Below are positions 31,477-38,428 of a stretch of DNA of 64,000 nt, piece after piece (the first letter of the stretch is position 1; the number at the start of each line of letters is the position of its first letter). This DNA is from Byssovorax sp. (GTDB lineage: Bacteria; Myxococcota_A; Polyangia; Polyangiales; Polyangiaceae). The notes under the pieces are model-generated. The model ran no database searches. It saw only the letters and a program-made list of their open reading frames with translations, and was not told the DNA's origin. The position numbers and the translations under genes were made by a program. Location of the stretch: positions 45,120 to 109,119 of the forward strand of contig JANYGI010000218.1 in NCBI GenBank assembly GCA_025362495.1, in the 5' to 3' direction.

Positions 31477-32724
31477 CTATCCACCGCTCGATTGCCGCCC
31501 TTGCCGGCGGGCTCGTCGGGATCGCGCGAGCAGCCCGAGCGCCAGAGCCAGCCCGGCGCCGGCCGCGGAGCCGTCGCTCGAGGGCGCGTGGGAACAGCCG
31601 CCCGCCAGCGCGTGTGGGCTCGTCCCGGCCGGGTCTGCGCCTCCGCCTCCGCCCGCGCCCCCAATCGCCCGGGAAAGCACGCGGATCGTCGGGGTGATCT
31701 CCGCTGTCGGGCAGACGATGAACTCGCCGCCGGGCACCTCCAGCTGGAATTTCTCGGTGATGTCGGCTCCCGGCTGGTCAGGCACGGTCACGTCGAAGGA
31801 GAATCGCGCGACCTCGCCGGGAAGAACGGGCCCATCGAGCTGACTGGCCACGTTCCACGCGGGCCACGCGCCGGCCGTGAACATCGCGCTCGCGCCTCCG
31901 CTCGCGTCACCGCGGGCGCCGAGCCAGATACCGTGGTTGGGCCACGCCTTCGCGCCGACGTTGCGGAACTCGGCCCAGATCTCGCCGCGCGCGCCGACCT
32001 GCAGCGTTTGCGGATAGGAGACGTCGACGAGCGTCGCCGCGTAGTCGGGCAGGTCCGGCCCGAAGCCCTGGGGGTTCCCCTCGTCGACCTGACCATTGCA
32101 ATCGTTGTCGACGCCGTCGCAGACCTCGGGAGGGCCCTTGCAGGCTCCCCACTCGCCCCAGGCGCACGCGTTGCACGTGCGGACGTGGCTGCCGCAGCTG
32201 CAGGCCTCGGTCTGCGTGTCCCCGTCCTTGCAGCCGCAGGCCGCCCCGTGCAGCACGATGAAGCCGCTGTTGAAGTAGCCCGTCGAGATGTTCCCCACGT
32301 TGTAGCCGCCGGGCTTGCCGTTCTGGTGACAGGCCTCCTGGCTCACGGTGACCGAGCCGGCGTTCACGCCCTCGACCCAGGCGACGTGCCCGAAGCCGCC
32401 CACCGTGCTGGTGGCGATGCTGCCGGGCAGCGGAGAGCCAATGACGTCGACGAGCGGGTTGAGCGCGGCGTTGCTGCCCCAGGTGTTGGCGTTACCCCAG
32501 TTGGGGAAGGCGACACCCCAGCTGCGGCACGCGGCCTCCCACGCCCACCAGGTGCAGTTGCCGTTGGAGGGATAGCAGCAAGGATAGATGTTGCCCCCGC
32601 CGCAGGCGTTCTGGTGGGTTTGCCCACCGCACGAGGGGACGGCGTGGGCTGGAGCGCCGGACAGCCCGACGACGGCGAGCGCGGCGGCGGCGAGCGCGGC
32701 CCGGAGCGCACGAGATGTGCTCAT
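31477..32724 (-). CDS. secreted CHAP-domain protein with MopE motif, NBR1-like Ig domain and MYXO-CTERM anchor
   Basis: A 415-residue exported protein with a signal peptide ending near APAHA (27). Residues about 45-150 are a CHAP amidase-like domain with Cys57 (GNCTWWAWE) and His113 (FGHVAWVEG), the expected nucleophile and base of a peptidoglycan-cleaving Cys/His amidase. A MopE-like segment follows (PEVCDGVDNDCNGQVDEG), then an Ig-like domain of the NBR1 type (EIWAEFRNVGAKAWPNHGIWL). The C-terminus is a Cys, a hydrophobic helix and an Arg cluster (GGCSH... GLALALGLLARSRRARR), the MYXO-CTERM sorting signal. Its ATG overlaps the upstream stop (ATGA). Confidence 0.9.
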   Translation of the reverse strand: MSTSRALRAALAAAALAVVGLSGAPAHAVPSCGGQTHQNACGGGNIYPCCYPSNGNCTWWAWEAACRSWGVAFPNWGNANTWGSNAALNPLVDVIGSPLPGSIATSTVGGFGHVAWVEGVNAGSVTVSQEACHQNGKPGGYNVGNISTGYFNSGFIVLHGAACGCKDGDTQTEACSCGSHVRTCNACAWGEWGACKGPPEVCDGVDNDCNGQVDEGNPQGFGPDLPDYAATLVDVSYPQTLQVGARGEIWAEFRNVGAKAWPNHGIWLGARGDASGGASAMFTAGAWPAWNVASQLDGPVLPGEVARFSFDVTVPDQPGADITEKFQLEVPGGEFIVCPTAEITPTIRVLSRAIGGAGGGGGADPAGTSPHALAGGCSHAPSSDGSAAGAGLALALGLLARSRRARRQGRQSSGG

Positions 32725-33395
32725 CGCGCCACCTCGGTGTCGAGCTGCTCGACGACCCGATCGAACATCGCGCGCGCCGTCGCGTTGCCCTCGGGGTTGA
32801 TCCCGCTGACGCGGATCATCCGATCGCCCAGCGCGAACACCGCGATCGATTGGGACGGTGCCTGGGCCGACGACGGCTGTTCGATCAGGATCCCGGCGAC
32901 GCGCGCTCGCGTCATCGATCGCTCGCTCACGCGGGGCTTGCCCTCGTCACCCGGGGAGTCTGGATTGATGAGGAAGGCCAGGTGGGCGTTGAACCACGCG
33001 TGAAGGTCGAGCCCGCGCGGATTGTCCCACACCTCGACGATGACCGCGGGCCCGGCCTCGGTGGAGAGGCTGATCGAGTGCCGGAACTTGCTGGCGGGCA
33101 GGCCAGGATCGTAGTGCCGCTCTTCGATGAGCACCCCCGCCCGGGGCACGGGGAAACGCAGCCTCGCCCCCACCGCCGAGTGGAATCGGTACTCCCCCGC
33201 CTTCGTCTGGAGCCTCGCGCCCGCCCCTATCGGCGCCGCTGCGAGCTCGTCGACGGGCTCGTCGATCGCCGGCGCGCCCACGGGGCAGGCGGCCACGAGG
33301 CTCGCGGCGCCCAGGAGGCCGGCCAGCGAGATCGCGCGCCGCGCCTCGGGCGCGACGGCTTTGATCGCAGCGATCGACGGCAAAATGAGTCGCAT
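32721..33395 (-). CDS. putative lipoprotein, first gene of CHAP/FG-GAP operon
   Basis: A 224-residue predicted lipoprotein starting at ATG 33395 (MRLILPS), lipobox LVAAC (Cys37) after an unusually long n-region. The body is one alpha/beta domain with GEYRFHSAVGARLRFPVP, HSISLSTEAGPAVIVEVWD and QSIAVFALGDRMIRVSGIN; it looks like a small surface-recognition fold but I recognise no family. It is coupled by ATGA to the CHAP gene and so heads a four-gene operon: lipoprotein, CHAP, FG-GAP, FG-GAP/lectin. Confidence 0.75.
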   Translation of the reverse strand: MRLILPSIAAIKAVAPEARRAISLAGLLGAASLVAACPVGAPAIDEPVDELAAAPIGAGARLQTKAGEYRFHSAVGARLRFPVPRAGVLIEERHYDPGLPASKFRHSISLSTEAGPAVIVEVWDNPRGLDLHAWFNAHLAFLINPDSPGDEGKPRVSERSMTRARVAGILIEQPSSAQAPSQSIAVFALGDRMIRVSGINPEGNATARAMFDRVVEQLDTEVAR

Positions 33396-33564
33396 CGGGA
33401 TCGCCCTCTCGCCATGCGAGGTGCACGGCCGAGCCCAGGGTACATGCATTCGACCGTAGCTGTGCGCCACTCACCGGAAATTCAGCGCCACCGCGGGGGC
33501 CGGGCGCGCGCGGACGGCGATCCTCGGGCCGGCGGATCGAGTAGTCTCGCTCCCGCGCGCGCCG

Positions 33565-34362
33565 ATGATCCAGACGCCCCACGAAACCTTCCTGGCCGCT
33601 CCCGCCGGCCGCTACTGCGTGCTGGGCACGGCGGTGGCCTGGTGCGCGTCACCGTCGCTCGGAGGCATGGTGCTCTGGGCGCGGCAGTCCGAGGCCGAGA
33701 CGCGCGCCATCCTCGCGCTCTTGGAGAGCTGCTTGCGCTCGATGGATCCCTCGTTCGCCGTGATCCTCGACACGCGCGGGGTCGACCTCGTCGATCCGGA
33801 GCCTCTCCAGATCCTGTTCTCGTGGATGGTCGCGCACCTGGGCGATCTCGCGCAGCGCGTTCGCCTCCAGGCCTGCATCATCCGCGAAGGGCCGATTGGC
33901 TTTCTCTTGACGGGCCTGATGCCGGTGACCAGACAGGTGCAGCCTTACCGCATCTTCACGGACGCCCCGGAGGCCTTCACGGCTGTCGTCGGCGACGCAG
34001 GCACCGCGCTCTGCGCGGAGATCGAGGCTATCACGCTGCGAGTGCGCGACGTCCCGCGCGAGGTCCGCTTGACGCGCGAGATCCTCGCGGAGCGCTTCGA
34101 TACCCCGTTCGAAGAGGTGAGCCGGAGGCTCGGTATGTCACCACGCTCCCTCCAGCGGGCGCTCGCGCGCCAAGGCACCTCGTTCCACAACGAGGTCGTC
34201 GCCCAGCGCCTCGCGCGCGCCCAGGCCCTCTTGCGATCCGGGGACCTCAAGCTCGGCGAGATCGGCGCGCGGCTCGGCATCTCGGAGCGGGCCTTGGGCC
34301 TGCTGTTCCAGGCCAAGACCGGCCTCGCCCCCGCGGAGTGGCGCAAGCGCAATCGCGGGTGA
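33565..34362 (+). CDS. AraC-family transcriptional regulator
   Basis: A 265-residue regulator. The C-terminal region, about 175-262, holds two helix-turn-helix units typical of AraC/XylS (TPFEEVSRRLGMSPRSLQRALARQGTSF... and KLGEIGARLGISERALGLLFQAKTGLAPAEWRK). The N-terminal 170 residues form a sensing domain not of the usual cupin type (FAVILDTRGVDLVDPEPLQILFSWM), somewhat like a STAS-type fold. It is transcribed away from the CHAP/FG-GAP operon, 169 bp apart, so that operon is a candidate target by position only. It converges with the next gene, 24 bp apart. Confidence 0.9.
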   Translation: MIQTPHETFLAAPAGRYCVLGTAVAWCASPSLGGMVLWARQSEAETRAILALLESCLRSMDPSFAVILDTRGVDLVDPEPLQILFSWMVAHLGDLAQRVRLQACIIREGPIGFLLTGLMPVTRQVQPYRIFTDAPEAFTAVVGDAGTALCAEIEAITLRVRDVPREVRLTREILAERFDTPFEEVSRRLGMSPRSLQRALARQGTSFHNEVVAQRLARAQALLRSGDLKLGEIGARLGISERALGLLFQAKTGLAPAEWRKRNRG

Positions 34363-34386
34363 CCCGAGCTGTCGCGAGCAAGCGGC

Positions 34387-35955
34387 TCAGGGCTTCCTGG
34401 CGATCGGGATGGTGCGCCGCGTGCTCCGGTACATCTTCGCGGCGCGGTCCCAGCGCCAGGTCCGCTCGACGCCCTCCTTCTTCTGCGTGTCGAGCAGCGT
34501 GCGAGTACCGCGGAGACCGAAGGCATCGAGGCTTTTGTTGTGGAATTCGGCGACGTCGTCCCAGGAGAAATTGCCGCTCTCCTGGGTGACGACGTCTTCA
34601 CGATGGGCGCCGTCGGCCGCGACGACGATGCCATACCACGCCGCCGTGGTGACCCAGTTGTCGCTCCACGTGACGGTCTGGTACGAGAGGACGTGAATCC
34701 CGCCATCGCGCTCCACGACGCCGAACGGCGTCCCCTGCAGGCTCACCAAATCAATGACTTTGCCCTTCTGAAGAATTGCCACAGAGCGGCCGTCGGCGAC
34801 GGCATAGCCTACCTCGATGTCACCGAGGGTCGCTTGCTTCGTGTAGAGCACATCTTCCGTGGTGACGACCTGGGAGGTATTCTTGCCTTCCCTGTCGCTG
34901 TAGTACACGGATTCGGTGTGGAGCGGATCGGCCGGGTGATACGACATCGTCGGAGGCTCGATCGAAGAGCGATCATACCGCATCTCCCAGGCCTTCGCGC
35001 GGATCTCGGCCAGGGGCTCGAACGCTACCGGCGCGGCGAGTTCGAGGTCCACCCAGGTGGCGAGATCGAAGGCCGGCGGCGTGGGCAGCGTCGCCGCCCG
35101 CGCCACGAATCGTAGGGATCGAAGCGGCGCCGACGTGAGCCGGGGCAGCGCGCTCACCGGCAGCGAAACCTCCACGCTCGCGCCGGCCGGTCCAGCCTTG
35201 AAGACGGCTCCGGCGCCCTCGATGGGCGTGAGGGCGCCGTCCTTCGCGGCCGCGTGGACTCCCGTGCTGTCGATCTTGAAGAGCCGGTGAAAGCGCGCCT
35301 CGTGGGCCACCGTGAAGTCCGCGTGCGCGCTGATCAGCGCCCGACACGCGGCGATGGCCTCGGGCGGGTTCGGCGCGCCGGTGCCGAGGTCGGTGTCGCA
35401 GTTGAAGGCGATGACGCCGCCGCCACGCTGGTAGAGGCCAATGTCCGGCACCGGGGGAGCCTCGGTGCCGATACCGAGCCAGATGCCATTGCGCGCCGCC
35501 GAGGTGAGCTGGGCGGCGATCACCACGCCTTCGCCGTTCACGGCGATAGCCACGTGCGACGCGGCGTCACGCGGGTTGATGTCCGGCGGTGGCGGCGCCG
35601 GAGGAGCCCTGGGCCGAGGCGGAGCCGGCGCCGGCGGCAGGAGTGAGCCCCACTCCGCGAGATCGCCGTCGAGCTTGAAGCCCGCAGGGACGCTCACCGC
35701 GGCGACGCTGACGATCGCGGGATCGATCGCTGGCAGAGCGGGCGCCGTCGAGGCGATCGGGGGCGGTGTCGGCGGGAGCTGAGCTGGCAATGTCGGCGGC
35801 GGCGCGGGAGGCGCGCAGGCCGCCAGGAGCAAGGGGAGCAGGAGCCAGAGTCGAGTGCGCTGCTCGAAGTACTCCCCGTGCGAGAGGCCGTCATCGCGCA
35901 AGACGTTGCAGTACGACCACGGCTTCTGGACAATCTGAGCGGAGGAGCGCGCCAT
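34387..35955 (-). CDS. lipoprotein-type ORF fused in frame to an HsdM N-terminal relic
   Basis: A 522-residue ORF with two parts. Residues 1 to about 32 (SAQIVQKPWSYCNVLRDDGL, SHGEYFEQ) match the conserved N-terminus of type I restriction methyltransferase HsdM, not a signal peptide. From about 35 a hydrophobic core and lipobox LLAAC begin a normal lipoprotein, followed by a Pro-rich linker and a large beta domain (FKLDGDLAEWGSLLPPAP; VSLPVSALPRLTSAPLRSLRF) with a CBM9-like opening, of unknown function. No ATG lies close to the lipobox; TTG 35901 is the nearest alternative start, without a good ribosome site. The native start was probably lost at a deletion junction. The first 260 bases also overlap the PIN-domain ORF in another frame. 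Confidence 0.65.
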   Translation of the reverse strand: MARSSAQIVQKPWSYCNVLRDDGLSHGEYFEQRTRLWLLLPLLLAACAPPAPPPTLPAQLPPTPPPIASTAPALPAIDPAIVSVAAVSVPAGFKLDGDLAEWGSLLPPAPAPPRPRAPPAPPPPDINPRDAASHVAIAVNGEGVVIAAQLTSAARNGIWLGIGTEAPPVPDIGLYQRGGGVIAFNCDTDLGTGAPNPPEAIAACRALISAHADFTVAHEARFHRLFKIDSTGVHAAAKDGALTPIEGAGAVFKAGPAGASVEVSLPVSALPRLTSAPLRSLRFVARAATLPTPPAFDLATWVDLELAAPVAFEPLAEIRAKAWEMRYDRSSIEPPTMSYHPADPLHTESVYYSDREGKNTSQVVTTEDVLYTKQATLGDIEVGYAVADGRSVAILQKGKVIDLVSLQGTPFGVVERDGGIHVLSYQTVTWSDNWVTTAAWYGIVVAADGAHREDVVTQESGNFSWDDVAEFHNKSLDAFGLRGTRTLLDTQKKEGVERTWRWDRAAKMYRSTRRTIPIARKP

Positions 35956-36407
35956 GGTCGAGATTGCGTTGGACCGCGATCGAGGAGGAAGCGTGAGAGC
36001 TTGAGGTGCTCGCCTGCGAGCGGATCGAAGTCGCCGTCGGTCGTGATCAGTGTCGCCGATGCGACGGCGGCGGTGGCTGCGATCCAGATGTCGTTCTGGC
36101 CGGCGTGCTTTCCGTTCTTCAGCAAGAAGTCGTGGAAGAAGGCATAGTGTTCGACGACGGCTTCATTGATGTCGACGATCACGAGCTCGTCGAGGAACGC
36201 CCGAAGCTTATCAACGAGGCCTTCTCCCCAGTTTCTGTACCTCGCGAAGCCCAGGAGATCGCCGACGTTGACGACCGAGATCAGCGGCCGTTCGGGGCGC
36301 CGGAGCAGGTTGTACGCGGCGTCGATTTGCTGATCGAAGTCGTTGCCTCGAACCAGAAACAAGACAACGTTGGTATCGAGCATCACCAACCCGGAGATTG
36401 CCGTCAC
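35694..36407 (-). CDS. PIN-domain ribonuclease (VapC-like) with run-on C-terminus
   Basis: A 237-residue ORF. Residues 1 to about 146 are a complete PIN domain: Asp11 in MLDTNVV, Asp50 in VVNVGDLLGF, Asp106 in QNDIWIAA and TTDGDFDPL (123-129), the acidic residues that hold the metal in VapC-type RNases. The remaining 90 residues (Arg/Ser/Pro-rich) come from reading the start of the downstream gene in a second frame and are probably not native; typical VapC proteins are 130-150 residues. No vapB-like antitoxin is visible upstream. With the HsdM relic it looks like the remnant of a defence locus. Function as an active toxin is doubtful. Confidence 0.72.
   Translation of the reverse strand: MTAISGLVMLDTNVVLFLVRGNDFDQQIDAAYNLLRRPERPLISVVNVGDLLGFARYRNWGEGLVDKLRAFLDELVIVDINEAVVEHYAFFHDFLLKNGKHAGQNDIWIAATAAVASATLITTDGDFDPLAGEHLKLSRFLLDRGPTQSRPWRAPPLRLSRSRGRTATSCAMTASRTGSTSSSALDSGSCSPCSWRPARLPRRRRHCQLSSRRHRPRSPRRRPLCQRSIPRSSASPR
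35854..35955 (-). pseudogene. hsdM 5' relic (type I restriction-modification methyltransferase)
   Basis: The first 30-34 codons after ATG 35955 read SAQIVQKPWSYCNVLRDDGL followed by SHGEYFEQ. From family knowledge, HsdM proteins begin with IVQKLWNYCNVLRDDG then SYGDYVEQ, so this stretch is almost certainly an HsdM N-terminus. Everything after it (the SAM-binding and NPPF parts) is missing and the frame passes straight into a lipoprotein. No hsdS or hsdR is present in the window. Confidence 0.7.
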
Positions 36408-36564
36408 GACATTTCTTCGTCCTGCTGGAGTCTACCGCGAACCGCCCGAGGCTTGCTAGCGCGTTGGTCGCCCTCCTGCTCGATCGCCCGGCTCCCGGTC
36501 GAAACAATCGGGACGACGTCCCGGCAAGCCGGGGCCCCCGGGCGCCCGAGCTACCCCGAGATTT

Positions 36565-36582
36565 ACGTAGCGCAGGCTACGT
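36565..36582. promoter_or_regulatory. inverted repeat upstream of hypothetical gene
   Basis: ACGTAGC, four bases, GCTACGT: a perfect 7-bp inverted repeat 64 bases before the start at 36646. It is the right size and place for an operator or a short RNA hairpin. It overlaps an ATTTAC element also seen upstream of two genes near the right end. No binding protein can be named. Confidence 0.35.
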
Positions 36583-36645
36583 CGACCCTGATATCGCTGC
36601 TGCCACCGGCGAGGACAGGGGCCTCCCGCTCCCGAAAGGAAGCTC

Positions 36646-37476
36646 ATGGCGTTGAAGCGTTTGTTCTCCGAAGAGATGTTGCAGCTCTCCGGCACGTTGA
36701 CCGATACGAAGTCGAAGGCGCACAAGGCCATCCTGGCCTCGGCGGATCTCGCGCCGGCCATGCCGCGCCTCACCGCGGCGCACGAGGTGCTCGCGAAGCT
36801 CACGCAGCCCGCCTCTGCCGATCCGCGGCTCGCCGCGATCATCGCGGAAGAGGCGGTGATCGATCCGCGCCACGACGACCTCATCCGCGGCGCTCATGGG
36901 CTGCTCACCGGCGCGGCGTTCCTCCTCGGCGAGGACGGCGCCCCGCTGCTGGCGCTCCGTGACACCCTGTTCCCAGATGGCCTGTCGAGCGCGCAGAAGT
37001 CCTATCGCGCCGAGGCGGGGCAGGCCGCGCAGCTCGCCGCGCGGCTGACGCCTGCTCTCCGGGCCCGGCTCGCGTCAATCGCCGTCGGCCCGAAGAGCGT
37101 GAAGACGACGCTCGAACACTGCATCGACGAGCTGCTCACGCTGGGCGCCCGCCTCGGCGTCCTCGAGGACGAGAAAGGTCGTTTGCAGGCAGGGGCCGCC
37201 GAGCAAGCGGGCAGCGGGCTCGGCGCGGCGCTGCTCGCGGCCCGCAATCAGTGGGTGCGCGTCGCCAACTCCCTGGTTGCCAATGGCGAGCTCGCGGGGC
37301 TCGATCCGGAGACGGACCAGCTCGTCTTCGGGCCGCTGCGCGCCGCCGAGAAGGCCGCCGAGCGGCGGACCGGGAATGCCTCTGCGAAGAAGAATGCCAG
37401 CGCCGCCGGAGCGGATCCGACCACCCCGGAGGTCACCGCTCCGGGCGACGCGGGCGACGCGGTTCCGAAAAAGTAA
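36646..37476 (+). CDS. hypothetical helical protein with Ala/Lys tail
   Basis: A 276-residue cytoplasmic protein, mostly alpha-helical by composition (SKAHKAILASADLAP, SAQKSYRAEAGQAAQLAARL, SVKTTLEHCIDELLTLGARLG). Residues 240-276 are Ala/Lys/Pro-rich and likely disordered. No catalytic motif, signal or membrane segment is found. The general layout (helical body, Lys-rich tail) is like that of the gene at 62859, though the two do not align obviously. An array of palindromes starts 39 bases after its stop. I do not recognise the family. Confidence 0.72.
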   Translation: MALKRLFSEEMLQLSGTLTDTKSKAHKAILASADLAPAMPRLTAAHEVLAKLTQPASADPRLAAIIAEEAVIDPRHDDLIRGAHGLLTGAAFLLGEDGAPLLALRDTLFPDGLSSAQKSYRAEAGQAAQLAARLTPALRARLASIAVGPKSVKTTLEHCIDELLTLGARLGVLEDEKGRLQAGAAEQAGSGLGAALLAARNQWVRVANSLVANGELAGLDPETDQLVFGPLRAAEKAAERRTGNASAKKNASAAGADPTTPEVTAPGDAGDAVPKK

Positions 37477-37514
37477 GGCGAAACCGCGCCGATGGCCCTC
37501 GGGCGGGCGTCCCG

Positions 37515-37617
37515 CGCGGTTTCGAACCGCGCGGACGCCGCTCGGGAGCTGGCGCGACGCGGTTTGGAACCGTGCCGAGGGGCTCCGGCGAGCGAGTCGC
37601 GCGGTTTCGAACCGCGG
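37515..37617. repeat. three tandem palindromes with a 42-43 bp period
   Basis: Copies begin at 37515, 37558 and 37600. The core is CGCGGTT-TCG-AACCGCG, a hairpin with a three-base loop; copy 1 extends to a 9-bp arm and copy 2 is imperfect (CGCGGTTTGGAACCGTG). The spacers differ in sequence. Possible half-copies precede the array (37458 and, inverted, 37480). They could act as mRNA 3' hairpins for the gene ending at 37476 or be a small mobile repeat. Confidence 0.8.
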
Positions 37618-37633
37618 CGGGTGGGCGAGCTTG

Positions 37634-37810
37634 GCCTCGGCGTTCCTCGTCATCGATGGACTCGGACAGGCCGCCGGAGCCGCGATGTTGATCACCGGGC
37701 TCGCCCACAAGAAGACGTTGCTGGTGCGCGACGAGCTCGCGACCGTCCGCGTGACGCCGATGATGTTCGGGTACGGGGCGGCGGGGATCGGGCTCGTCGG
37801 GTCGATGTGA
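37634..37810 (+). pseudogene. 3' fragment of a lost gene
   Basis: Downstream of the palindromes one frame suddenly becomes protein-like: ASAFLVIDGLGQAAGAAMLI, then LAHKKTLLVRDELATVRVTP and a glycine-rich end GYGAAGIGLVGSM with a stop at 37810. From memory this resembles the C-terminus of a common myxobacterial membrane protein (VIDGLGQ ... GLxxxKxxLVRD ... GxGLVGxF). There is no start or upstream body; the frame before it is Arg-rich and repeats. It is best read as the tail of a gene whose front was replaced by the repeat array. Confidence 0.6.
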
Positions 37811-37878
37811 CCGGGCTGCGATTCCGCATTTCGCACCGCCGCGATCCAATCGTTCGTGAGCGGGCGCGTTCAACCTCG

Positions 37879-38244
37879 ATGCGATCTCCGCTCCACGCGT
37901 GCTCCGTGCTCGCGGCCTCGATCTCGATTGCCTCGGCGGCGCTCGCTGGGTGCGAATCGCCCCGCGGATCCACGGTCGAAGCCGCCACGACGACAGCTCC
38001 AGCGGCGACGCCTGCCGCGGTGACCTCGAGCGCAGCCCCCATGACGCCCGACGCGGGAAACGAGCCAGCGCAGCGCCCGGCCGCGTCGACGCCGCCGCCG
38101 GCTCTCTCCGCCGATGCAGGCCCGGCAAAGCGCCAGTCCGGGCGCGTGAGGCCGGCGTCAGGCACGCAATGTGGGCTCACCCCGAACGCGCCTGGCTGCG
38201 ACTGCTTCGGAGCGCATCCCGATAGCACCTGCAACGATCCCTGA
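37879..38244 (+). CDS. small putative lipoprotein
   Basis: A 121-residue predicted lipoprotein: MRSPLHACSVLAASISIASA, lipobox ALAGC (Cys25). Nearly all of the mature chain is Ala/Pro/Thr/Ser-rich and probably disordered; the C-terminus holds a compact Cys motif (GTQCGLTPNAPGCDCFGAHP, then a last Cys) that may form two disulfides. Upstream in-frame sequence is part of the repeat region and is not included. It converges on alaS across a hairpin-rich spacer. Confidence 0.7.
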   Translation: MRSPLHACSVLAASISIASAALAGCESPRGSTVEAATTTAPAATPAAVTSSAAPMTPDAGNEPAQRPAASTPPPALSADAGPAKRQSGRVRPASGTQCGLTPNAPGCDCFGAHPDSTCNDP

Positions 38245-38257
38245 GCCCTCTCCCCAA

Positions 38258-38420
38258 CCCCTCTCCCGCGGAGCGCGAGAGGGGCTCGGAGCTGTTGCGA
38301 GGAGCTTCCCCCTCGCCCGCTCGGCGGGAGAGGGGGACCGAGGGGGTGAGGGCCCTCCGGGGCACCCGAGGGGGTGAGGACTCTCCGGGGACCCGACGGA
38401 CGAGGGCCCTCCGGCCCGAC
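38258..38420. repeat. GC-rich hairpins and short tandem repeats between convergent genes
   Basis: Two strong inverted repeats: 38258-38284 (CCCCTCTC ... GAGAGGGG, 8-bp stem) and 38308-38336 (CCCCCTCGCCCGC TCG GCGGGAGAGGGGG, 13-bp stem with one mismatch). After them, about 28-bp units containing CCCGAGGGGGTGAGG and CTCCGGGG recur two to three times up to 38420. It resembles the REP-like elements found between genes of many GC-rich bacteria and would also stop transcription from both sides. Confidence 0.75.
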
Positions 38421-38428
38421 AGAGCAGC

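Noticed and set aside
37519..37612. tRNA T-arm-like GGTTTCGAACC sequences
   Set aside because: The similarity to a T-loop is short; no acceptor or anticodon arms can be folded around them.
37515..37617. CRISPR array
   Set aside because: Only three palindromic cores of 17-21 bp with about 25-bp spacers and no cas genes.
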